Shown here piece by piece: positions 36,319-45,121 of a stretch of DNA of 45,736 nucleotides (positions are counted from its first letter, which is position 1; the number at the start of each line of letters is the position of its first letter). The stretch covers positions 1-45,736 of the forward strand of contig JAIKVV010000013.1 in NCBI GenBank assembly GCA_024685385.1, read 5' to 3'. The notes under the pieces were generated by a model that searched no databases, was not told where the DNA came from, and worked only from the letters and a program-made list of their open reading frames with translations. Made by a program: the position numbers and the translations under genes. The stretch is from Saccharofermentans sp. Lineage in GTDB: Bacteria; Bacillota; Clostridia; Saccharofermentanales; Saccharofermentanaceae.

Positions 36319-36332
36319 TTATTGTACAATAA
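36319..36332. promoter_or_regulatory. 14-bp perfect palindrome upstream of the methylglyoxal-synthase-like gene
   Basis: TTATTGTACAATAA is its own reverse complement and lies about 50 bp before the start codon in the 102-bp gap after the PBP2 gene. Its TACAAT half resembles a -10 box on the minus strand, so it may be an operator overlapping a promoter. No good -35 hexamer was found. Nothing else was recognised in this gap. Confidence 0.4.
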
Positions 36333-36373
36333 AAGCGGTAATTTTTACACACTTTTTTGTATAATTTGCAAAA

Positions 36374-38761
36374 TCATGCAGCCTGCGCCGTTGTATCTGC
36401 AGCATCGTCCGGACGGGACATATCGGCAAGCTTGCTCGTGATATAGTCAGTTGCAACAGGATTTTTTTCAATCACTTTTGTCCTGGTATCGTAATCTTCT
36501 CCAAAATATGCAGCAAGGAGTTTTTTTACGATGATGGTCGTATGTGAACCCCACTCACCTCTCTCAACAACCGTTGCAACAGCAACCCGGGGATTGTCTT
36601 CCGGGGCATAACAGATGAAAAGGCCGTTAGAATACTCCTTACGGATATCCTCGTAACCCGTCTCAGCTGTACCGGTCTTACATACGATCCTTATCTTATC
36701 GTCAGGAAAATACTCGAACTGTTTCTTAGCGGTACTGTCCCATCTGTATGTACCATTAACTACGCATCTCATGGCCTTTCTTACGGCTATGAGATTCTCT
36801 TCATTGAGTCCCAGATCAACAGGTTCTTTCTGGCCCTTGTATAATATCTGACCGTCAGCAGCAACTACACTGTCAATTACATAAGGAGTAACGAGTTTGT
36901 TGGTCGCTATGCCCGCAGTATAACGGCAAAGCTGAAGGATCGTAAAACAGTCGTCAAACTGTCCGATCGAAGCCTGGGCAGTATCCGCAGGGAACCAGGT
37001 CTTGTCATACTCGGATTTATGAAGAAGCCTCTTGGTCTCACGCGATGACATAACGCCGGAAATCTCTCCGGGCAGATCTATGCCGCTCTTAACACCAAGA
37101 CCTAACTTATATGCCATAGCCGATATGTTGTCGATTCCGGAATCCACGCCAAGAAGCATGAAATATATGTTGCACGATGTAGCCATTGCGGAATTAAGTT
37201 CAAGCGGGCCGTGTCCGGTATTCGGCATCTCAAGGCATTTAAAAGGCCAGCCGCCGACCTCGATAGGGCTGACGCATGTATACGTATTCGAATTCGGAGT
37301 GATCTTCCCGCTCTCAAGCCCGGTCAGGGCTGTTACGGGTTTAAAAGTCGAACCCGGAGCATACATCGATTTGATAGCTCTGTTCCAAAGAGGAAGGTCT
37401 TCAGCGGTAATATCCTTATATTCATCCTTTCCGAGATAGTACCTGACCTGCTCTTCAGCCTGTTTATCGCCGTAGTTGGCCAAGATGAAGTCATTGGGAT
37501 CAAAGTTAGGATAAGACCCCATTGCAAGCACTGCGCCCGTATTGACATCCATCATGACGAAAGCGCCTGAAGAAGCAGTCTTCTTTCTATCCTCTTCAGG
37601 ATATTTAAGTTCAGCCTCCTGAGCCTCACTTATATATTCTTTGAGTGCTTCCGTGCCGATCTTCTGGAGTTTGGAGTCTATGGTAAGCTTTACTGTCGCC
37701 CCGGGAACGGCCTTGACGCCGTAATCAGAAGATACGAACATACCCTCTTCTCCCTTATCAGTCCAAACATTATAGGTCTCTATTCCGCCGGATCCGTGCA
37801 GATACCTTTCCATCTGGGCTTCAACGCCGCCCTTGCCAACCATGTCATCACTCGTATATCCGAATGTGGACATTGTTGCAAAGGATTCCTGTGATATCTT
37901 ACCTACATATCCCAAAACGTGGCTGCTGTAAAGAGCCCAAGGAGTATATGTTCTCGCATAATTAACACTCGTAACGATGCCTTTATAGTGGTAGTTCTGC
38001 TCATTAAAGATCTTTATGAGTCCTTCAGGAACATTTTCCGCTATGGGGACAGGAGTTCCCTTCTGATATGACCAGTTGTCCTGGAAGATCTGATACCTGA
38101 TCTTGACTATCCTGTAGGCATCCTGTTCAGAATATGAATTATCAACACCGAACCTGTTGCGAAGATAAAGGAAGAACAGATTTGGATCCAGCTTTACATA
38201 ATTATCGGTAAAGGTGACTATTATGCCGTGCGAATAATCATCCAGCGCAAAGAGGTTTGAATCAGACTGCCAAAGCCTTATGTCTTCTTCATCCTTAATA
38301 AAAACAAATTTACCGCTTTTCTCATCGAAAACGAAATAATCATCCAGCGATGAAACCGGAGTACAGTAATACTCATCGAAAAGATGAGACAGTTCGAGAC
38401 ACATCGCGTTCATATCATGATCCGTCATATAAGCGTTAGCGATCATGACAACATTGTATGAAGACGAAGAAGCCAGAAGAACTCCGGAAGAATCATATAT
38501 GTCGCCTCTCGGCGCCTGTGTGTTGAACTGACGGGCAACACCTTTCGAACCCTCAGACATAGTCTTCTGATAACCTGAAAATTGTAGAGATGTGGTCATT
38601 ACAAGGATTATTACGCCGAAAACACAGTAAATGAACGAAAGAACGAAATACCTGTTGCTGATATGAGACCAGACGGCAAAAAGCCAGCCGGAATCCTTCC
38701 TGCGTTCATTTCCGCCGTTATCGAAGGCGGCATTCTGCTTGTTGTTCAGTAAGTCACCCAA
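36374..38761 (-). CDS. mrdA: Penicillin-binding protein 2 (elongasome transpeptidase)
   Basis: Class B PBP that cross-links peptidoglycan during elongation, working with MreC/MreD. It has a cytoplasmic N-terminus, one membrane helix (about residues 36-58), a dimerisation domain with the ARQFNTQAPRGDIYD motif, and the transpeptidase domain with SxxK in APGSTFKPVTAL (about 470), SxN as SCN in ATSCNIYF, and KTG in CKTGTAETG (about 693). Its 795 residues include inserts relative to E. coli PBP2. The start is TTG at 38761, preceded by GGAG, inside the mreD end (16-bp overlap). Confidence 0.95.
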   Translation of the reverse strand: MGDLLNNKQNAAFDNGGNERRKDSGWLFAVWSHISNRYFVLSFIYCVFGVIILVMTTSLQFSGYQKTMSEGSKGVARQFNTQAPRGDIYDSSGVLLASSSSYNVVMIANAYMTDHDMNAMCLELSHLFDEYYCTPVSSLDDYFVFDEKSGKFVFIKDEEDIRLWQSDSNLFALDDYSHGIIVTFTDNYVKLDPNLFFLYLRNRFGVDNSYSEQDAYRIVKIRYQIFQDNWSYQKGTPVPIAENVPEGLIKIFNEQNYHYKGIVTSVNYARTYTPWALYSSHVLGYVGKISQESFATMSTFGYTSDDMVGKGGVEAQMERYLHGSGGIETYNVWTDKGEEGMFVSSDYGVKAVPGATVKLTIDSKLQKIGTEALKEYISEAQEAELKYPEEDRKKTASSGAFVMMDVNTGAVLAMGSYPNFDPNDFILANYGDKQAEEQVRYYLGKDEYKDITAEDLPLWNRAIKSMYAPGSTFKPVTALTGLESGKITPNSNTYTCVSPIEVGGWPFKCLEMPNTGHGPLELNSAMATSCNIYFMLLGVDSGIDNISAMAYKLGLGVKSGIDLPGEISGVMSSRETKRLLHKSEYDKTWFPADTAQASIGQFDDCFTILQLCRYTAGIATNKLVTPYVIDSVVAADGQILYKGQKEPVDLGLNEENLIAVRKAMRCVVNGTYRWDSTAKKQFEYFPDDKIRIVCKTGTAETGYEDIRKEYSNGLFICYAPEDNPRVAVATVVERGEWGSHTTIIVKKLLAAYFGEDYDTRTKVIEKNPVATDYITSKLADMSRPDDAADTTAQAA

Positions 38762-39363
38762 TTTCCTTCTCCGGTCAAAATCCTGTCTTCTCCCCTGTCT
38801 TTTGCCTTACTGCGCTTATAAGGCCCGGCAAATTTCAAAAGGAACACCAATGGTATGGTTGCTATGATATTCAGTCCTGTCTGAGGCAGGAGCGATCTCA
38901 GTATAAAATCAACAAAATCCGGCGTACTGCCGGCGTGAGCAACCATGGAAAGCCACATAACAGACAACATGTAACCGCCCATCTTATAAATTATCGTAAC
39001 TGTTGCAACAGTAACAAAAGAGAACGGCACATTACGCTTCATCCTGCCGGTGAAAAACGAGCTGGCGATCGATGCCGCAACAAACATAACAAGAAGACCT
39101 ATGCCGCCTGTCACAACCAGTTGTCCGTCCAATCCCGTAACACAGGGAGCGCAGAAACAATCCCTAAGGAGTCCCAGGATCAAACCTACAACAACTCCGT
39201 CCTTAAATCCGTGAAAATAAGCCGTTAGAACAGTAAACACCAGCATAAGATCCGGTATCTGACCCCAAAGAGTCATCTCAGACGAATAAGAAACCTGTAT
39301 GCAGAAGACCAGGATGATATAAACTGCATATACTATGATCTTTCGAAAAGGGAACCTGCTCAT
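38746..39363 (-). CDS. mreD: Rod shape-determining protein MreD
   Basis: A 205-residue multi-pass membrane protein of the elongasome. Several hydrophobic helices are visible, including IIVYAVYIILVFCIQVS near the start. The conserved region around LTAYFHGFKDGVVVGLILGLLRD is typical of MreD. Its ATG overlaps the mreC stop (ATGA), and its end overlaps the PBP2 start, so the three are translationally coupled. A basic cytoplasmic tail (YKRSKAKDRGED) ends the protein. Confidence 0.9.
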   Translation of the reverse strand: MSRFPFRKIIVYAVYIILVFCIQVSYSSEMTLWGQIPDLMLVFTVLTAYFHGFKDGVVVGLILGLLRDCFCAPCVTGLDGQLVVTGGIGLLVMFVAASIASSFFTGRMKRNVPFSFVTVATVTIIYKMGGYMLSVMWLSMVAHAGSTPDFVDFILRSLLPQTGLNIIATIPLVFLLKFAGPYKRSKAKDRGEDRILTGEGNWVTY

Positions 39364-40259
39364 TGAGCATCACCTTCGTTCGCAGGCTGATCATTAACGG
39401 AATCAACGGCCTTGTCATCCGCAGTAGGGATCATGACGAATACATCTTTAACCTGAGATACATCAATATACGGCTTAAGGGTAGCCTTAACATTGAGAGG
39501 ATCAGAATAATCAACGGATACGACCGTACCGACCGGGATTCCTTCGGGGAAAAGTCCTCCTTCACCCGAAGTAACAATGACATCGCCTTCTTCCAATACG
39601 ACATCAGGATCGATGTCGGTAAGAAGGCACAGGCCGTCTTTCTTGAGGTTGGCGTCACCGCAGCAGGTAACGTAAGCGCCGTTTACTTCGTTGACCTTGC
39701 AGGATACGCGGAAACTCTCATGCATGAGAGTAAGGATCTTTGAATTTGTGGCATCAGCCTCAATAACCCTGCCGACAAGGCTCATCTCAACATCGACTAC
39801 TGCATAAGCCTGACCGGATTCGAGTTTAATGCCGTCCCTGCTCCCTGCATCAGCCCTTATTACAGAGAACCATTCATCAGCGTCTCTTGAAAGGACTGCC
39901 GCACCGTATACATCGTAAGCGCTGAAAGTATCCTTGATATGGAGAGCCTCCTTGAGTTCCTCATATCTGATGGCGGCTTCCTCGCTCTGCGTAAGCTGAT
40001 ACTGAAGCTGTGCTATCTGTTCCTTGAGGCTTTCATTCTCTTCCCTTATTGCCATACCGTCAAAGAGGGCTGATCTTGCATCTCCGATCATGTCACCTAT
40101 ATTCTTGACAAAACCCTGCACAGGGCTCGCAAGACCGGTGACCGGTTTAAGGATCTGCCTAACGGGGCTTCCGGGAATAAAGCCGACACCAATGATAACG
40201 ATCAGGATAAGGACCGTCACCAGGATGATAAACCATTTGGATGTCAGCAGTTTACGCAC
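39360..40259 (-). CDS. mreC: Rod shape-determining protein MreC
   Basis: A 299-residue bitopic protein that links MreB, MreD and PBP2. It shows a single N-terminal helix (about 8-28), a coiled coil around residues 70-100 (REENESLKEQIAQLQYQL), and the beta-barrel domain with the motif DADEWFSVIRADAGSRDGIK and TSGEGGLFPEGIPVGTV. The start is GTG at 40259 with GAGGTGAT close upstream. In most Firmicutes mreB precedes mreC; here a SEC-C protein does. Confidence 0.95.
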   Translation of the reverse strand: MRKLLTSKWFIILVTVLILIVIIGVGFIPGSPVRQILKPVTGLASPVQGFVKNIGDMIGDARSALFDGMAIREENESLKEQIAQLQYQLTQSEEAAIRYEELKEALHIKDTFSAYDVYGAAVLSRDADEWFSVIRADAGSRDGIKLESGQAYAVVDVEMSLVGRVIEADATNSKILTLMHESFRVSCKVNEVNGAYVTCCGDANLKKDGLCLLTDIDPDVVLEEGDVIVTSGEGGLFPEGIPVGTVVSVDYSDPLNVKATLKPYIDVSQVKDVFVMIPTADDKAVDSVNDQPANEGDAQ

Positions 40260-40284
40260 GCAGCATCACCTCTCGGGATCTATG

Positions 40285-40809
40285 TCAGTTCTTCTTACCG
40301 CAGCAATTCTTATATTTCTTGCCTGAACCGCAAGGACAGGGATCGTTGCGTCCGACTTTATCGGAGTGAGCCATGTTTGCCTCGCGGTAATCACGCGTGA
40401 TCTGCTTCATAAGGTCATCTTCAAGGATATTCTTCCACTCGGGCATCTTATAAAGCCAATCAGCCTTTGCGTCCAGCATGTTATAAAAGAGCTTCTCGTA
40501 ATCGATATCGAGCTTGACTTCAGAATCGTCATCAATACTCTCAAGATCTAATGAATCGGCATTCTTAAGGCTCGTCTTGATGCCGTCCAGGAATCCTACA
40601 TAGATATCCATAGTCTCGGAATCGAAGCCGAGCTTGGAAGCCATGGCCTTGGCATTACCCTCAAGATATTCCTTGTTATCGGGATATGCTCCGAGGATCG
40701 TCTTATAGGCCTTCTCCTCCATGCTGTAGTACTTCTTGATATATTCGGTATAAAGCTGTTTGTTGACTACCGTTTCGGATCTGTCGATCCATGTCTTGTA
40801 ATAACTCAT
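40285..40809 (-). CDS. SEC-C motif protein
   Basis: A 174-residue soluble protein with a helical, charged N-terminal part (residues 1-145; [36 protein letters not shown]) and a C-terminal SEC-C zinc motif [18 protein letters not shown] motifs are found in SecA and in many other proteins; they bind zinc and, in SecA, contact SecB or the ribosome. There is no other recognised domain. The 3' end is nearly identical in DNA to that of secA. It stands between icd (20 bp) and mreC (25 bp), with AAGGAGA before the ATG. Confidence 0.8.
   Translation of the reverse strand: MSYYKTWIDRSETVVNKQLYTEYIKKYYSMEEKAYKTILGAYPDNKEYLEGNAKAMASKLGFDSETMDIYVGFLDGIKTSLKNADSLDLESIDDDSEVKLDIDYEKLFYNMLDAKADWLYKMPEWKNILEDDLMKQITRDYREANMAHSDKVGRNDPCPCGSGKKYKNCCGKKN
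40294..40344 (-). repeat. 51-bp SEC-C coding repeat, copy 2
   Basis: Matches 25150-25200 at 50 of 51 positions, in the same orientation and reading frame. See the corresponding secA copy. Confidence 0.9.
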
Positions 40810-40828
40810 CTTTGATTCTCCTTTATAT

Positions 40829-42028
40829 TCAGATCCTCTCGCTTATGGCGGTAAGGAATTCTTCCGTATTAACGACTTTCTTATCTTCACGGTCAAGAAG
40901 ACTGTTAAGGTCTCCCGTGATTATACCCTGTCCTATGGTATCAAGTGTGGCTTTCTCGAGGCGGTCTGCAAATGCTTCAAGATCAGCAAGGCCGTCGAGC
41001 TGGGCTCTCTTGCGAAGGGCACCGGACCATGCAAACAAAGTAGCAACGGGATTTGTCGATGTCTTCTCTCCCTTAAGATATCTATAGTAATGACGGGTAA
41101 CCGTTCCGTGAGCTGCCTCATATTCATACTTACCGTCAGGCGATACGAGAACTGAAGTCATCATGGCAAGTGATCCGCATGCAGATGCGAGCATGTCGCT
41201 CATGACGTCACCGTCGTAATTCTTCAGAGCCCAGACAAAACCGCCTTCGGACCTCATTACGCGGGCAACGGCATCATCGATAAGGGTATAGAAATACTCA
41301 ATACCTGCTGCCTCGAACTTCTCCTTATACTCTTTCTCATATATTTCGGCGAAGATATCCTTAAAACGGTGATCGTAAGTCTTGGAAATGGTATCCTTTG
41401 TCGCAAACCAGAGAGACTGCTTGGTATCAAGAGCATAATTGAAGCATGACTTGGCAAAAGCAGTGATTGACTTGTCGGTATTATAAAGGCCCTGTACGAT
41501 GCCGTCTCCTTCAAACTCGAAAATAGTCGACTTGTCTTCCCTTCCGTCGGGGAATTTCAGGGTAAGCTCTGCACGGCAGGGACCCTTGACTGCAAGTTCA
41601 GTGTCACGGTAGACATCACCATAAGCGTGACGGGCGATCGTAATGGGTTTCTTCCAGCAGGATACGAAAGGCTTGATCCCGTCAACAAGGATGGGAGCTC
41701 TGAAGACTGTTCCGTCCAAAGTAGCTCTTATCGTTCCGTTAGGGGATTTCCACATCTTTGTAAGATTATATTCTTCCATTCTCTGGGCATTGGGCGTGAT
41801 GGTTGCGCACTTTACGGCAACTCCAAGCTCCTTGGTCCTGAGAGCGGCATCCAATGTAACCTGATCGGCTGTCTTCTCACGGTTGGTAAGGGACAGGTCG
41901 AAATATTCGGTCTTTAAATCCACAAAAGGTTCGATACAGATATCCTTTATCTGTTTCCATATGATCCTCGTCATCTCATCGCCGTCCATCTCGACGATGG
42001 GCGTTGTCATCTTGATCTTGTCAGCCAT
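40829..42028 (-). CDS. icd: NADP-dependent isocitrate dehydrogenase, homodimeric eukaryote-like type
   Basis: Oxidatively decarboxylates isocitrate to 2-oxoglutarate, giving NADPH for biosynthesis. The 399 residues match the type II IDH subfamily shared with eukaryotes and some anaerobes: [15 protein letters not shown] at the N-terminus, the substrate loop [31 protein letters not shown], the metal-binding [13 protein letters not shown] and [12 protein letters not shown], and the cofactor motif [12 protein letters not shown] with [12 protein letters not shown]. It has its own promoter and GGAGG before the ATG, so its expression is separable from the genes behind it. Confidence 0.97.
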   Translation of the reverse strand: MADKIKMTTPIVEMDGDEMTRIIWKQIKDICIEPFVDLKTEYFDLSLTNREKTADQVTLDAALRTKELGVAVKCATITPNAQRMEEYNLTKMWKSPNGTIRATLDGTVFRAPILVDGIKPFVSCWKKPITIARHAYGDVYRDTELAVKGPCRAELTLKFPDGREDKSTIFEFEGDGIVQGLYNTDKSITAFAKSCFNYALDTKQSLWFATKDTISKTYDHRFKDIFAEIYEKEYKEKFEAAGIEYFYTLIDDAVARVMRSEGGFVWALKNYDGDVMSDMLASACGSLAMMTSVLVSPDGKYEYEAAHGTVTRHYYRYLKGEKTSTNPVATLFAWSGALRKRAQLDGLADLEAFADRLEKATLDTIGQGIITGDLNSLLDREDKKVVNTEEFLTAISERI

Positions 42029-42095
42029 TATATCCTCCGGTGTTCTTTTTTCGCATTCCGGACATAATTAACCTGCCCGGCGGCGTAACTTATAA

Positions 42096-42124
42096 ATTTT
42101 AATTCATTATATAGGATTGGTCAA
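42096..42124 (-). promoter_or_regulatory. Sigma-A-type promoter for icd
   Basis: Minus-strand TTGACC (42124-42119, five of six matches), an exact 17-bp spacer, and TAAAAT (42101-42096, five of six). The -35 box contains the stop codon of the preceding phosphodiesterase gene. The leader to icd is about 60 nt. Confidence 0.65.
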
Positions 42125-42642
42125 ATCGTCATGTGAACGAAGTCAACCCTGCCTTCATCATCCGTTGTCAGGATCGCAAACCCGTCAGGACACATATATC
42201 CGAAGTGCATGGCTCCCGGATTCAGAAGATGAACTCCGAACTGATATTCCCTGCAAAACATATGCGTATGCCCGAATATCGCTATGTCGCAGCCTCTGGC
42301 CTTGGCGACTGCGGCAAGAACCCCGTGATCCGCCTTAACCTGGTATTTGTGCCCGTGAGTAAGGAAAATCTTATGACCGCCCGGGATATTGATCACCAGA
42401 TCCTGATTAAGCCCGCATGAATAATCGTCACAATTCCCTTTGACCATATAGAAATCAGGGGTCTTGCCGAATGCTTTGCAGTTATAGATGGCATCAGCAA
42501 CATTATCAGGCGGCATCTCCAGATCTCCTGCTATGAAGATCTTCTCGATAACCCCTTCAGCCGCAGCCATCTCAAGGGCTTTAACAAAGCTGTCATAGTA
42601 TCTGTGGATATCGGAACAGACAAGAAACCTGTGCATGGCCAT
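42121..42642 (-). CDS. YfcE-type metallophosphoesterase
   Basis: A 173-residue calcineurin-like phosphodiesterase. Metal-binding motifs are visible in order: SDIHRYYDS (Asp/His), FIAGDLEM (Asp), VKGNCDDY (Asn), LTHGHKY (two His) and FGHTHMF (His). The family hydrolyses phosphodiesters in vitro; the physiological substrate is not known. I prefer the ATG at 42642, with GGGG upstream; a TTG at 42648 and an ATG at 42636 are alternatives. It begins just after the holA stop, in the same transcript. Confidence 0.9.
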   Translation of the reverse strand: MAMHRFLVCSDIHRYYDSFVKALEMAAAEGVIEKIFIAGDLEMPPDNVADAIYNCKAFGKTPDFYMVKGNCDDYSCGLNQDLVINIPGGHKIFLTHGHKYQVKADHGVLAAVAKARGCDIAIFGHTHMFCREYQFGVHLLNPGAMHFGYMCPDGFAILTTDDEGRVDFVHMTI

Positions 42643-42648
42643 CGGCAA

Positions 42649-43695
42649 TTACCCCGGGCTGCACGCGGCGATTATCAGAAGTTCAAGAGCAACTCGCTCA
42701 TCGATGTTGCCATGCTTAAACTCGGAATCGTAATTAGCTCCGCTGATATATAGTTTGATCAGTTTATCCATCGAAAAGTTCCTTACCTGCCTTACCATCT
42801 TTCCCGCAGGATAAGGGTGCATGCCGGTCTCGGCGCTCAATGCATCAGCATTTCCAAGATCCTTGGCAATAATGAGTTTGCGAAGATAGCCGACAACGGT
42901 CGATCTTAACCTTGCAACGGGCTCTCCTGCAGATAAGAGCCTTGATAATGTGGACATTGCCCTGTCAGCGCTTCCCGTACCGCAGGAATCCATTATATCG
43001 AAAACAACGGCAGTAAAATCAGGCGGACAGCACTCCTCGATCATCTCATATGTAAGAACTCTGGTATTTTTTGCTTCACAATACAGATAGAGCTTTTCGA
43101 GTTCATGGGAAACGGTCATGAGAGAATTCTGGCACCTTCCCGCTATGGATACGGCGCATCTGTCATCGATCCTGTATCCGTCAGCCGAAACCTTGATCTT
43201 GATCCATTCAGCCACTTCGTTCTCATCCCCGATGGGAGTTGCAACGACAACACCGGAAGCTGAAATTGCCTTATAGACGGATGTCGTCGCCTTAAACTTA
43301 GCATCCTGATCCCAGAACAAGACTGCACATGATGAAGGCAATTCCTTAAGAAAAGCAATGTCACTGTCAGTCGCCTGATACGAAGTTATATCTGCTCCCT
43401 TAACGATAACCAGTCTTGCCTGAGACATCCAGGGCACACACATGGCAGCGTCAATGAGCTTCTCCATGTCAAATTTCTCGGAAAACCTCGTATCAATGAC
43501 CGTCATGTCCATGTCGCGGGCGCCGGGTGCGAGCCAGTGGTCTTCCATACAGGAGATGACCTGCTCCGCGAGATAATTCTCGTCGCCGTGAACCAAGACA
43601 AGCCTTGCCTTATCGGGCTCTTTTGACATAAGTTCCTCGAAAGCCCTTATGTCGATTCCTGCTTTTGATCTTTTCTTATCAGTCTTGAGGGCCAT
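42649..43695 (-). CDS. holA: DNA polymerase III subunit delta
   Basis: The clamp-loader subunit that opens the sliding clamp. Its 348 residues have the family layout: ARLVLVHGDENYLAEQ near the start, the WMSQARLVIVKGADI segment, LPSSCAVLFWDQ, the SLMTVSHELEKLYLYC helix and a C-terminal collar domain with LRKLIIAKDL. It has no P-loop, as expected for delta. GGAGGCGGAC precedes the ATG, and the first 17 bp overlap the end of the GH25 gene. Confidence 0.93.
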   Translation of the reverse strand: MALKTDKKRSKAGIDIRAFEELMSKEPDKARLVLVHGDENYLAEQVISCMEDHWLAPGARDMDMTVIDTRFSEKFDMEKLIDAAMCVPWMSQARLVIVKGADITSYQATDSDIAFLKELPSSCAVLFWDQDAKFKATTSVYKAISASGVVVATPIGDENEVAEWIKIKVSADGYRIDDRCAVSIAGRCQNSLMTVSHELEKLYLYCEAKNTRVLTYEMIEECCPPDFTAVVFDIMDSCGTGSADRAMSTLSRLLSAGEPVARLRSTVVGYLRKLIIAKDLGNADALSAETGMHPYPAGKMVRQVRNFSMDKLIKLYISGANYDSEFKHGNIDERVALELLIIAACSPG

Positions 43696-44938
43696 GTCCG
43701 CCTCCCTCCGGCATAAGTATATCCATATCTACGGGACCGTCGATACCGTCGATCTTGCCGCAGTCGGACACCTGCCACATATAGAATGTACCCTTATATG
43801 TGATCTTCTTGCTATACTGGGCAAGCCATACCGTGACGGAATCGGCGGGTTTCCAGATCTCAGTCAGGTAATACTTGCTCGCATAGAGCATGGTCTCATA
43901 GCCGCGTTCGTTGCATGCCTGCTCGAAAACATCGTAAAGATTGCAAAGATCGTTCAAACTGATCTTATATCTCTGGATATGGCCGAAATTCTCCCAGTCA
44001 AAAGTGATCGGGAAATCAAGTTTATCGCCGTTCAGAGCATCAACGAGCTTATTGGCATTTATCCTTACTTCATCTACTGTGGCATCGGTGGAAGCATAGT
44101 AGATGCCTACTTTCAGGCCAGCTGCCTTGGCATTTCTGTAATTAGCTTCAAATGTGGGATCGAGCTTAAATTCTTTCTCATAATAGACCCCGCACCTCAT
44201 AATTACGAAATCGCAGCCTGCCGCCTTAACTTTATCGAAATCAATGTTACCCTGCCACTTGGAAACATCGATGCCTACTGCTGTTCCGCGGCTGCCGTAT
44301 TTCTCGACGAAATCCTTGAACTTGAAATACTTTGGTTCAGGTTCCTTGGTGGATTCGGTCGTGGGAGGCGTATATCCCGTGGAATCCCAGACCTTGACCT
44401 TGATGCTGCATTTGCTGGAATTTCCGGCCCAGTCAGTGATCGTAACAGTTATCGGATAAGTTCCTGCAACAGCGTCATTGACTTCGCCTGTATAAGTAAC
44501 TTTCGGCTCGGGATCGTAATCATCAATGTAACTCAAAGCGCCATCAAGAGCCGTAGGGTCCATCTTCTGTCCCTTGGCTATATCAAGAGTGATATTCTTG
44601 TTATCCAATATATAGGGAGCATTTGCATCTATTCCCTTAAGGACAGCAGGGTCAGTATTCCTTGTTCCGCGGGAACCGGATGTCTCGGCAATAATAGCCG
44701 AAAGATCGGTAGGCTCAGTATCAGAAACACTTTGAGAAGGAACTGTCGTATCTTCCGCAGGCTTTTCCTGATTTCCGGGAAAAAGGATCAGAGCGGCAAC
44801 TGCAGCGCCGACTACGGCAAAGGCTATTATCCCGGTAACAACGAGAAGCCCCGTTGTTCCGCGCCCTTTGCTTTCACGCACCTTAGGCTTATCTGTGTTT
44901 ATATTGTTCTTCTCCAGAGAAGCACTGCTCTTCTTCAC
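43679..44938 (-). CDS. Membrane-anchored GH25 lysozyme with Ig-like domain
   Basis: A 419-residue cell-surface muramidase. A charged cytoplasmic N-terminus is followed by one helix (about 29-53, TTGLLVVTGIIAFAVVGAAV), a Ser/Thr/Pro linker, and an Ig-like domain resembling DUF5011/Big_3 (about 112-195; KVTYTGEVNDAVAGTYPITV). The C-terminal GH25 domain starts GIDVSKWQGNIDF (catalytic Asp near 220) and has PITFDWENFG (catalytic Glu near 313) and the DMDILMP end. No signal peptidase site is clear, so it is probably a type II membrane protein. The start is GTG at 44938 with a weak GAAGGGA. Its target is likely the organism's own peptidoglycan. Confidence 0.93.
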   Translation of the reverse strand: MKKSSASLEKNNINTDKPKVRESKGRGTTGLLVVTGIIAFAVVGAAVAALILFPGNQEKPAEDTTVPSQSVSDTEPTDLSAIIAETSGSRGTRNTDPAVLKGIDANAPYILDNKNITLDIAKGQKMDPTALDGALSYIDDYDPEPKVTYTGEVNDAVAGTYPITVTITDWAGNSSKCSIKVKVWDSTGYTPPTTESTKEPEPKYFKFKDFVEKYGSRGTAVGIDVSKWQGNIDFDKVKAAGCDFVIMRCGVYYEKEFKLDPTFEANYRNAKAAGLKVGIYYASTDATVDEVRINANKLVDALNGDKLDFPITFDWENFGHIQRYKISLNDLCNLYDVFEQACNERGYETMLYASKYYLTEIWKPADSVTVWLAQYSKKITYKGTFYMWQVSDCGKIDGIDGPVDMDILMPEGGGHGPQD

Positions 44939-45065
44939 TTTGCTGATCCCTTCTGTTCGTTTGGAAGACGAAACTCCCGTTACGGCAATAATTATATCAT
45001 TCTTCTTTTTATATCAATTCCCCGAAGACATGCTTTTCGATAAAATCCCCAAAATCGCCTCATAA

Positions 45066-45099
45066 ACAAAAGTAAAGAAGGCTGCCCCTAAAGGCAGCC
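45066..45099 (-). terminator. Intrinsic terminator of the SLH gene
   Basis: On the minus strand GGCTGCC (45099-45093) pairs perfectly with GGCAGCC (45086-45080) over a 6-nt loop, followed by an interrupted T-rich tract. It stands 22 bp after the stop of the SLH gene and separates it from the GH25 gene. The rest of this 183-bp gap holds nothing else recognised. Confidence 0.8.
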
Positions 45100-45121
45100 C
45101 CCCTTGATCAGGATGTGAGGG

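Noticed and set aside
43649..45043. A 464-codon open frame on the plus strand
   Set aside because: It lies exactly antisense to the GH25 lysozyme gene, has no ribosome binding site and its translation has no recognisable domain. It is a shadow frame.
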